DNA from: Streptosporangiaceae bacterium
Lineage (GTDB): Bacteria > Actinomycetota > Actinomycetes > Streptosporangiales > Streptosporangiaceae
Length of the DNA: 64,000 nucleotides
NCBI GenBank assembly: GCA_019239975.1
Contig: JAFAZE010000007.1
Span: forward strand, 57,595 to 121,594
Direction of reading: 5' to 3'
Shown here: piece by piece, positions 46,732-54,519 of the stretch
How positions within the stretch are numbered: the first letter of the stretch is position 1
How the letters are laid out: each line of letters starts with the position of its first letter
Position numbers and translations under genes: made by a program
Notes under the pieces: generated by a model
What the model was told of the DNA's origin: nothing
What the model saw: the letters and a program-made list of their open reading frames with translations, nothing else
Databases searched by the model: none

Positions 46732-49544
46732 TCCGGGCGCTCGATCAGCGCGATATCCCGTCGGTTCTCGATCGCCTCGATCCGCTTGCCCACCACCGCC
46801 TTGTATGGCTCGGGCCAGTGCGCAGGTATGTCTGTTGTGGGCTTGGACCGGTGCCGCTTAAACCACTCCGTCTCGATCTCGCCCGCCGCCATCCGTCGCG
46901 CCAGCACAATCTCGAACGCGCGGTCCCCCAGCTTCAGCTCCGGAACGCCTTTCGGAGCTACTATCAGCTCCGCAGCCTCATCGTTATTGAGCAGGCCGTA
47001 ACGTTGGTACACATCCCAGTCCAGTTCCTCCTGGAGCGTGATCATCCGGCCCAGGATGTGCTCATGCTCCATTCGCGCGGCATCAAGCCGCTCTCGCGTC
47101 GGGATGCCTGCCGCACACACCGCCGACGGCTCCACAGCGCCCAGCCGCCGCGCCAGTTCATCCAACTCCCGCCCGAACTCAAGCGGCAGGTTCGATGGAA
47201 GCGGAAACTGGTCCAGCTTGGTTCCGGTGAACTCATAACGCGGCTCCCAGCTTTCATCCCCAATCCCGCCGCCGATTCCACCATTTCCCTTATTCTGGCT
47301 AACCTGCTTGAGCCAGAAGCAGGCGGTCGAGCTGTTGAGCACGCTGAGGAGCCCAAGATAGTCGTCCTCGCTGGCTGATTGCGGGAGCTTGATAACTGGA
47401 GCTGAGCGATTACCTACTTGACCGCTGCGATCAAATACGAAGTGATTGTGCGTCGCAACGAATGCATAGGTAAGCGAGCGAATATCTCGCAATCGAGCAT
47501 GCGCCACTTGATGCCATTCAAACCAGGGGCGCCCCTCCGCGAAGTATGTGAGTCTGGAAAATGTAGCACGATTTCCCAATATTGTTTTGCTGGCCCACAG
47601 CCATCTAAACGCATAGCTACTGACATTTAGAGCGGCCCCGCCATCTTGATCTTGATACGGAAAGATCGCCGAACCCATGTCGCCGATTCGAAAGTCCCTG
47701 ACAAGCTCGCCTGTAGCGACTAGCTTAATGATGCCAGGCTCTACGCGCCCCCGGTAGAATTGAGTTGCAGTGGCGAAGAATGCATCATCCGCGTTGGTCT
47801 GGCCAATGTAGCCTATCGATTTTGCAACATCATCGAGCTTCTTCATACTGCCATTAAGCCATCCAAGAACTTCCGCTGAACCTCCACCACTGAGGCTCCA
47901 GGGGTGCTTGCTGAAGGTATCACGCGGAAGATCAACAATGCTGACCCACTCGCTCTCGCTGCCAGACTGGCCGATCTGGTCAACAATTGCCTGCCAGACA
48001 TGGCCCTTGGCGGGAACCTCGGGCTGCTTGGGTTCGCCTCTGATGCCGAGCACGGCGCGGATCGATGACTCGTTCCGCGGCAGGCGGCGGCGTCCGAAGA
48101 GGATTACAGTGGGCGTGCCGTGGCCTGGAATGTATGCACCGGATGTATCGATTACGTGGGTCAGGTCGATCTTTTGGAAGAAGTCCTCGATGAGCTTTTT
48201 ACCGAACTCGCGCTTCATGAAAGCGTTCGATGTGATCTGGCCGATGTAACCTGCTCCGCGGCTGTCGATGCTGCCGAACTCGGCTAGCAAGAAGAACCTT
48301 TCGGCAAACGGGACCGTCAGCTGGTACCCACGATAGCAACTTGGATAGGCTCGATAGTTGGTGTTCTCTTTCCCATCCTCGACTGTGATGTACGGAGGAT
48401 TACCAACCACCACATGATAGCTGCCAACGCCGAGCATATCGATGGACTTGCTGTAGTCGTAAATATCTTCGGTGACGTATGTGTGCGTGTGCATACCAGA
48501 GTGATTCAGAAGATCGAATTCGAGTTGGATGCCCGGACCACCTCGGCCGTGTAGGAGTGAGTCGCCTACCGCCACGTTGATCGGGAACTCGGGAGCGTTG
48601 GACAAGCACTTCTCCTTGGCGGCCTTCATCGCGGCGATGAGGAGGCGGAAGCGGGCTATCGCGGCGGCGAAGGGGTTCTTGTCTACGCCGTGGACCGAGG
48701 ACAGGGCTCGGGAGATCTGCTCCCAGCGGTCGGCGTCGGGGGCCTCCTTCTCCCACTCCTCCAGGAGGCGGTGGAAGGCACCGAGGAGGAAGTGGCCGGA
48801 GCCGCAGGTGGGATCGATGACCCTCAGGAGGCTGGGGAGGTCGGGGCGCGCCTCGGGAGGGGCGGGGGTCAGGCCGAATTCTTTAATGGCCGGGGTGAGG
48901 GTGTAGTTGAGGATGAACTCCTCGACGAACTCGGGGGTCTGGAGGAGTGCATAGGTCTTCTTGGCGTGGTCGGAGAGGTCCTGGTAGAGGTCGCCGAGGA
49001 AGCGGGTGTTCCAGTCGGATCCGGCGAAATCGTGGACGATTTCGCCGGATTCGGCGCGGCGGCGCCAGAAAGCTAGGAGGGCCTTGGCGGCATCATGGGA
49101 CGGGGTCACCGTCCACATGGGGTTGTGGGCCTCGTCGAAGAGGTCGGCCGCGACCTTGGATACCGACAGCGCCTTGATTCCCTGGAGGATCCAGTCACGG
49201 TCGGTCGTGGCCGGGTTCTCGGTGATGAACTCGTTCTGGCGTTCGCCAGCTATCGCCAGCCGCTCGCCGGGACCCGCGATGACGGGCAGGTCGATAAGGC
49301 CGTTGTCCTCACAGAAGCGGATGAAGACGGTGGCCAGGATCCAGGCCACCGCCGACTGGGTGACCCGCTCATCCAGCCACGTGTCGTAGCTGGCCGCGGT
49401 GCGGTGGGAGTGCTTGGCGTCTTCCCACTCCAGACGGAGGGTTTCGTCGAACTCGGGGACGTCGGCGCTGCGCTGGCGGAGGTCATTTTCGAGCAGGCGC
49501 CGCTGCGGCTTCAGGTCGCGGAGCAGTGCGGTGCGGTCGATCAT
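46593..49544 (-). CDS. pglX: PglX, adenine-specific methyltransferase of BREX type 2 (N-terminal part, frameshifted)
   Basis: 983 residues in one frame. SAM motif DPTCGSGHFLLGAF (about 241-254) and catalytic NPPY in VVVGNPPYITVEDG (about 380) identify an N6-adenine methyltransferase. PglX marks host DNA at a short asymmetric site and is required for phage exclusion. The ATG at 49544 overlaps the pglW stop (ATGA). Residues after TTWLLD (~46660) are out-of-frame and stop after a short unrelated tail. The central part (about 46.8-48.5 kb) has much lower G+C than its surroundings: 31 of 60 bases in 47401-47460 and again in 47581-47640. Confidence 0.92.
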   Translation of the reverse strand: MIDRTALLRDLKPQRRLLENDLRQRSADVPEFDETLRLEWEDAKHSHRTAASYDTWLDERVTQSAVAWILATVFIRFCEDNGLIDLPVIAGPGERLAIAGERQNEFITENPATTDRDWILQGIKALSVSKVAADLFDEAHNPMWTVTPSHDAAKALLAFWRRRAESGEIVHDFAGSDWNTRFLGDLYQDLSDHAKKTYALLQTPEFVEEFILNYTLTPAIKEFGLTPAPPEARPDLPSLLRVIDPTCGSGHFLLGAFHRLLEEWEKEAPDADRWEQISRALSSVHGVDKNPFAAAIARFRLLIAAMKAAKEKCLSNAPEFPINVAVGDSLLHGRGGPGIQLEFDLLNHSGMHTHTYVTEDIYDYSKSIDMLGVGSYHVVVGNPPYITVEDGKENTNYRAYPSCYRGYQLTVPFAERFFLLAEFGSIDSRGAGYIGQITSNAFMKREFGKKLIEDFFQKIDLTHVIDTSGAYIPGHGTPTVILFGRRRLPRNESSIRAVLGIRGEPKQPEVPAKGHVWQAIVDQIGQSGSESEWVSIVDLPRDTFSKHPWSLSGGGSAEVLGWLNGSMKKLDDVAKSIGYIGQTNADDAFFATATQFYRGRVEPGIIKLVATGELVRDFRIGDMGSAIFPYQDQDGGAALNVSSYAFRWLWASKTILGNRATFSRLTYFAEGRPWFEWHQVAHARLRDIRSLTYAFVATHNHFVFDRSGQVGNRSAPVIKLPQSASEDDYLGLLSVLNSSTACFWLKQVSQNKGNGGIGGGIGDESWEPRYEFTGTKLDQFPLPSNLPLEFGRELDELARRLGAVEPSAVCAAGIPTRERLDAARMEHEHILGRMITLQEELDWDVYQRYGLLNNDEAAELIVAPKGVPELKLGDRAFEIVLARRMAAGEIETEWFKRHRSKPTTDIPAHWPEPYKAVVGKRIEAIENRRDIALIERPECKRRWSSDPWEVKEHAALTTWLLDDARTTACGLRLTSGGASSRGR

Positions 49545-50512
49545 GATGCTCTCCTGGCTTCGGCGGCGAAGGTGGAAGGCACGACGAGTTGTTCGGTGTC
49601 GCCGGGGATGACGCCGACTGTGAGTGCGTCGAGCCTGGGCGGGAGTTGCAGGTCCTGGCGCATCGGGCAGAGCAGCCACAGGCCGTGCGGGGACTCGCCG
49701 ACGCGGCGCGCCGAGCTGACGAGACGGGCGAGGAGTTCGTCGCCGCCGGTGTACCGGGCCAGCGGGGTGGCGTCGTGCAGGAAGACCACCCCTTGGGCCG
49801 AACGGATCCGGCTGTCGAGCCGCCGCCATGCCTCATCGACCAGGCGGGCGAAGCCGACCCGGGCGCTGGGGGTGACGGCGGCGGAGTCGGCGGCGAGCAC
49901 GGTGCCCCAGTGGGGCTTGCCCTGCTCGTCGACGATCGCGTGCAGGGCGGCGACGAACTCCGCGGTGACGTTGACTGGGGTCACGCCGTCGAGCTGGGCG
50001 ATGGGCGCGGTGACCTGCGCCGCCGTGCTCACCCATGCTTTGATGGCGACGAAGCCGCCGCGCTGCGTGGCCTGGTCGAGGCGTTGCCATACCTCCCGGG
50101 CTGAGGTGCCGTACCTGGTTTCCGTCCCGGTGCGCGGTTTGGGGCTGGACCCGCTGGCCTGGGTGTCGGTCGGGATTACGTACCGGCTGTTGATTACCTG
50201 CACGTCGTATTTCAGGCGGCGCAGGAGGTCACGGAGCTTGGGCGCGTCCGGGAGGGCCGCTAGGTCGGGGAAGCGGGCTAGAACCCGGTCGCGCAGTTCC
50301 TCGGGCGACAGTCCGTGTGGGGCAGAGAGGTAGCTGACGACCTGCGACAGCTTCAGCGCGCGTTCCGGTGACAGGTCGCGCGGGTAGAGTTCGAGGCGGC
50401 CGGTCACCGCGGTGTTCGCCGACGCCGCGGCGGCCAGGGCGACCAGGTCGGTGTCGGACAGAGCCGCTCTCGGGGGCGAGATGGCCCGCAGTTCGCTGAG
50501 CGTCACCGTCAC
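49541..50512 (-). CDS. pglW: PglW C-terminal part, separated from the main frame by a frameshift
   Basis: 323 residues from GTG 50512. The same frame read upstream gives NELASRDPLPSVTVTLSELR, which joins smoothly to YALRLG at the end of the upstream frame if one A of the AAA at 50544-50546 is removed. PglW proteins end in such a Leu/Arg-rich region (LELYPRDLSPERALKLSQ, ELRDRVLARFPDLAALP). On its own this would be an orphan; with the upstream frame it restores a protein of about 1420 residues, close to the family size. Confidence 0.85.
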   Translation of the reverse strand: MTVTLSELRAISPPRAALSDTDLVALAAAASANTAVTGRLELYPRDLSPERALKLSQVVSYLSAPHGLSPEELRDRVLARFPDLAALPDAPKLRDLLRRLKYDVQVINSRYVIPTDTQASGSSPKPRTGTETRYGTSAREVWQRLDQATQRGGFVAIKAWVSTAAQVTAPIAQLDGVTPVNVTAEFVAALHAIVDEQGKPHWGTVLAADSAAVTPSARVGFARLVDEAWRRLDSRIRSAQGVVFLHDATPLARYTGGDELLARLVSSARRVGESPHGLWLLCPMRQDLQLPPRLDALTVGVIPGDTEQLVVPSTFAAEARRAS

Positions 50513-53500
50513 GCTGGGCAGGGGGTCGCGGGAGGCTAGCTCGTTTGCCGAGCCGGAGCGCGTAGCCGATCAGGTCGTCCGCCGCGGGGGCGGCGGGATC
50601 GCCGGCCGGGGTGAGGGCGACGAGCACGCGGTCGTCCGTGCGCCGCGCGGCCAGCCGCGGGTGCTCCCGTAGGGTTTCGGTGTCGATCGCGGCGCGCGCG
50701 CAGACGCCGGCCAGGTTGAGCCGGTCCGAGGGGTTCTCCAGGTCCGAACCGCGGCGCATGAGCAGCGCGGCTGCGATCTGGTGGTCGGCGAGCACCCGGC
50801 CGTGCTCGGCGAGGATGGCCAGCACATCTTCGCGGACAGCGGTCACGGCGGGAACCGACTTGGCCCAGCGCTCGCGGAGCCGGGCCAGCAGGCCTGAGAC
50901 TTCTTGCTGGCTGCGCCCGGTGGTGCGCTCGATGTCCCGCTGGGCCGCCCACGGCCGAACGGGCGACGGATGACCCTGGCCATCGGGCAGGCCGAGGACC
51001 GTCCGCATGGCTTGCGTCTCGGCGTCGCCGTGTGCTGCTCCGGGGATGAGCTGCCGGGCGACCTCGTCCAGGCTTCCGGTGACCGAGACCTCGGGTGTTC
51101 TGTCCGCGCCGGGGGGCGTGACGGTGCGGGACGGCTGAGCCGAGGACCGTTCGGTATCTGATGTCTTTTCTGTGATGCCCGCGGTCTCGGTCAGGCCGAG
51201 CTGACGGCGCCACTGGCCGGCGCGCCGCACCAGTTCGTTGCGAGGGATGATGCCGATGCCGCGGAGCTGCATGATCCGCTTGGGCTGGACCCGGAGCAGC
51301 TCGCCGACGGTGGTGGCGCCGAGCTGCTGCTGCACGATGGACAGCGCGCGGGCGGTCAGGCCCGCGGCGGCCAGCGGGGTGTCCGCGGTGGCCGCCTTGG
51401 CGGCCGCGTCGCGTGCCTCGTCCGGTTCGGCGCTGTCATCCAGCGTGATCGTGTGCCGGGTGGTGAGCGGCGGCGTCTCGTCCAGGCCGCGGAAGACGTC
51501 CGTCCAGGCCCTGGTCATCTCCTTGAGCGAGCCGAACCGCCGGGCGGCGTCGCGGTGCAGCGCACGGTCGAAGAACGCCACCAGCCGGTCGCGCAGCACC
51601 GGGTCGAACGAGTCCTCAGCCAGGTGCGGCAGCTGCTCCGACGGGTCGAGCATGCTGGCCTCGACCAAGCCGTCCCCCCAGGACGGGAGCTCGCCGCTGG
51701 ACATTTCGTGCAGGGTCACCGCGACCGCGTAGCGTTCGGCGGCCTGGTCGTAGCGCTGGCGGTGGCTGGTGCCGAGGAACGGGTCGAGGTAGACCGGGGT
51801 GCCCACGCCAATCTCGCTGTCCGGGACGTCGGCCAGCGAGAAGTCGAACAGGACCAGGCGGCGGCCCTTGCGGGACACCTCACGCAGCGCCAGGTTGTCC
51901 GGCTTGATGTCGCGGTGCCAAACCTTCTCCTCCTCCAGGTAGAGCACCGCGTGCAGCAGATCCTCACCCAGCTTCTCCAGCTCGCCGATGCTCAGCGGGC
52001 CCTGCTGGCGGATCTCGTCGGCGAGCGTGCGCTCGCCCGCGCGGTCCAGGGCGATCACCGTCCGCCCGGCCACCTCGAAGGGCCCGTCGATCAGCCGGAC
52101 GATCCGGGAGTCGGCCAGCTTCCGCAGCGTGGCCGCCTCCCAGGTGAGCCGCTGCGCGGCGGAGGCGCTGAGGGCCACCTTGAGAACCTGCCGCTCGCCG
52201 CCCTTGTCGGCCAGCAGGGCCCGGGCGGTGGAGCCCTTGCCGAGCACCCGCTCCACGGTCCAGCTTCCAACGACCGTACCCTTGCCCGCCGTCAGCGGAT
52301 CCGGCTCCTCGGCTGGCTCCGGGGCGGTCAGCTCGTCTTCGACGTCGTCGAGGTCGGAGAGGAAATCCCGCACCGACTCGGTGCGGTCGGCGGACTGGAC
52401 CGCGGTGGCGCTTCGGATCAGCCGGTCCATGACGGCGGTGAGGCCTTCGGCCACCGGGGTGAGCGCGCGCTCGGCGGCGAGCCGCTGGCCCAGCGCGGCG
52501 CGGCTCTCCGCAGGAGGCTGGCCGGTGAGGATCAGGTAGCTGAGCGCGCCGAGCCCGAACACGTCGAGCTGCGTGGGCGGCGCGTCGGGGCTGCCGAACT
52601 CCGGTGCCAGATACGGCCCGGCCGAGCGCTCGATATGCGCGGCCAGCGAGACGACGCCAGGACCGCTGGAGCCCGGGCCCGTCGCCGTGACCGATGTGCC
52701 ATGCGCGGGCCTGGCCGCGACCTGCCAGTCGCAGATCCGCAGCCGCGGGTACCGGCCGTCCAGCTCCACGTAGACGCAGCGGGCCGCCAGCGCCCGGTGG
52801 TACAGGTGACGGCGGTGGGCGTGATCGACCGCCTCGGCAAGCTGGCGGACCATCTCCACCCGGGTCTCGATCGGCAGGTCACCGTCGTGCGCAGCCATGA
52901 ACTGGTCCAGCCGCTGCCAGTTCTTGCCGTGTCGGAAGACGACGGCCGGGCCGGCGTCGTGCTCGTCGCTGTACTGCTCGGCGCGGACGATGCCGTCATG
53001 GGAGATCCCCTGGAGCGCCAGGTACTCCCGTCGCGCCGCACGGCGGGTCGACTCGCGCGCCTCCTTGGTGGCGCCCAGCTCGGACAGGTAGATGCGGACC
53101 CTGCGGACCTGATCGTCCGGCAGCGCGGGGTTGCTGGCGAGGTAGTCCTCCCAAGTTGGGCCCGTGTCGAAGGCGCGCGGCCCCAGCTCGTATGGGCCGA
53201 TCTTCCCGTGCTGGTGCTGGCGCTGGATCCCGATCTTCCGCAGCAGCTTGTCGAGTTCCTTGGACAGGCCCGGCGTCACCCTGTTCTGCTCGCTGCCCGG
53301 CGGCTGGTTCAGCAAGCCGTGCCAGATTCCGGGAAGCTTGGTCTGCCCGGTCAGCCCGTCCCGGCCGTAGACGCAGGCCCGCTGAAAATCGTCCAGGTCA
53401 CAGCGCAGGTTCGAAGCGGACAGGAAGACCGCGGCCTCAATGCGAGGAACCTTGTGCCTGACGTTGAGCGCCCTAGCGGCTTGCCGGAGCTGACCCGCAA

Positions 53501-53816
53501 TTTCTTTCGCCTTCTGGTCGGTGAAATGCAGCGGGTTCTCGATCGTCCGGGTCCGTTCGTCACGGAAAAGCCAGGTGGCGCCATTGTTCGTGGCCCGACC
53601 AGGGTGGCTCTTGATTTCGATAAGGAACAGCCCACCTGGCGTCGCTATTAAAAGGTCAACCTCGCGTACGTGACCGGTGCTAGCGGTAAACGTGAACGTC
53701 TGCCAGGCTCGGTACGGCTCCGCATCGGGCATCTGCCCTCTGATGTGCCGGAGAGCGTCTTCTTCCCACGGGAAGTCCGACTTCCAGCCCTGCCATCGGT
53801 GTGACGCCCCACCCAT
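50229..53816 (-). CDS. pglW: PglW, NERD and serine/threonine kinase protein of BREX type 2 (N-terminal part, frameshifted)
   Basis: About 1195 residues from ATG 53816 (frame opens at TTG 53864). Order: a NERD nuclease-related domain (about 20-130) with VREVDLLIATPGGLFLIEIK; a kinase-like domain with HRALAARCVYVE (about 338) and CDW in place of HRD and DFG, so probably inactive; then a second kinase with GKGSTARALL, VLKVAL, HRDIKPDNL (about 631) and DFSLAD. Helix-hairpin-like RPKRIMQLRGIGIIPRNEL follows. PglW is the signalling component of type 2 BREX. The last ~105 residues (after 50545) are Arg/Pro-rich frameshifted sequence. Confidence 0.9.
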   Translation of the reverse strand: MGGASHRWQGWKSDFPWEEDALRHIRGQMPDAEPYRAWQTFTFTASTGHVREVDLLIATPGGLFLIEIKSHPGRATNNGATWLFRDERTRTIENPLHFTDQKAKEIAGQLRQAARALNVRHKVPRIEAAVFLSASNLRCDLDDFQRACVYGRDGLTGQTKLPGIWHGLLNQPPGSEQNRVTPGLSKELDKLLRKIGIQRQHQHGKIGPYELGPRAFDTGPTWEDYLASNPALPDDQVRRVRIYLSELGATKEARESTRRAARREYLALQGISHDGIVRAEQYSDEHDAGPAVVFRHGKNWQRLDQFMAAHDGDLPIETRVEMVRQLAEAVDHAHRRHLYHRALAARCVYVELDGRYPRLRICDWQVAARPAHGTSVTATGPGSSGPGVVSLAAHIERSAGPYLAPEFGSPDAPPTQLDVFGLGALSYLILTGQPPAESRAALGQRLAAERALTPVAEGLTAVMDRLIRSATAVQSADRTESVRDFLSDLDDVEDELTAPEPAEEPDPLTAGKGTVVGSWTVERVLGKGSTARALLADKGGERQVLKVALSASAAQRLTWEAATLRKLADSRIVRLIDGPFEVAGRTVIALDRAGERTLADEIRQQGPLSIGELEKLGEDLLHAVLYLEEEKVWHRDIKPDNLALREVSRKGRRLVLFDFSLADVPDSEIGVGTPVYLDPFLGTSHRQRYDQAAERYAVAVTLHEMSSGELPSWGDGLVEASMLDPSEQLPHLAEDSFDPVLRDRLVAFFDRALHRDAARRFGSLKEMTRAWTDVFRGLDETPPLTTRHTITLDDSAEPDEARDAAAKAATADTPLAAAGLTARALSIVQQQLGATTVGELLRVQPKRIMQLRGIGIIPRNELVRRAGQWRRQLGLTETAGITEKTSDTERSSAQPSRTVTPPGADRTPEVSVTGSLDEVARQLIPGAAHGDAETQAMRTVLGLPDGQGHPSPVRPWAAQRDIERTTGRSQQEVSGLLARLRERWAKSVPAVTAVREDVLAILAEHGRVLADHQIAAALLMRRGSDLENPSDRLNLAGVCARAAIDTETLREHPRLAARRTDDRVLVALTPAGDPAAPAADDLIGYALRLGKRASLPRPPAQRDGDAQRTAGHLAPESGSVRHRPGRPGRRGVGEHRGDRPPRTLPARPVTGTRAEAVAGRQLPLCPTRTVARGTARPGSSPLPRPSGPPGRAQAP

Positions 53817-53864
53817 CAATGCCCATCTCTTCGTATCGCCCGACGCTGAAGGGAATCCCTCCAA

Positions 53865-54519
53865 GACTGCGGGAATTCCGCATCCAAGGACAGCGAAACG
53901 ATACGTTCGTTATCAGAGCTAGATATACCGGATGTTGATTGCACCCCTCGGCGAGAAGGGCAGGGTTACACACCCGGTCCGCTCACGCTGATGACATTCA
54001 TGATCAACTCCACCGCCTGCGCTGGACTATTCATGAGCCGTGTATGTCGAATATTTGTTCGATCTATTGGTGTATGATGCAGAAATCATGCAACGAACAG
54101 CGCGCCCTATGGATCCACATGGAGGGTTTAGCTGCGTCCCCACTGGCAGCCACCGCCGGAGCCACGGCGGATCCCGGAGCGGCGCACCCCCGAGGTATCG
54201 CCGCGCGGCACGGTGGTCGGCCGGTGACTTGTGTCTCGAATTCCCAGGCGATCCTGGGCGCTGCCGACGGACTGCTTGAGGGTGAAGTAGTGGCGGCCCT
54301 GGACTGTGCGCAGACGCAGGAAACAGACGTCCCTCCAGCACCGGAGGCCCTTAGGGCAACGCGGCGCGCCGACCGGCGAAACTTCGCTGTCGGCCGTTCG
54401 CATCCGGCCGGGCGTCCGTGTCCACACGAAGCGGCCCTAACCGCATCGTGCCGACAGACCGGCCCCGGTCGTTGAGCTAGATACGCGCGGCTCAGCGCGA
54501 ACAGCACGCCGAACAGGGG
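53865..54519. other. Gene-poor stretch upstream of pglW
   Basis: Holds the pglW promoter region and about 550 bases without a convincing gene. Overlapping frames occur on both strands (for example 54075-54475 plus and 54128-54427 minus), but neither matches a family I can name with confidence. The minus-strand piece GRHYFTLKQSVGSAQDRLG faintly recalls the end of IS701-type transposases. The 53940-54100 part is AT-richer than its surroundings and includes the LexA-like box. Confidence 0.5.
54047..54062. promoter_or_regulatory. LexA-like SOS box
   Basis: TCGAATATTTGTTCGA matches the actinobacterial SOS box TCGAAC-N4-GTTCGA at all positions but one. A -10-like TATGAT (54073-54078) lies 10 bases downstream on the plus strand, so LexA binding would block a plus-strand promoter. 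No recognised gene follows; alternatively it affects pglW, about 230 bases away on the other strand. Confidence 0.5.

Noticed and set aside
54128..54427. 99-residue minus frame, possible transposase tail
   Set aside because: Only a faint similarity over ~20 residues and no catalytic residues; kept as an unexplained region instead.
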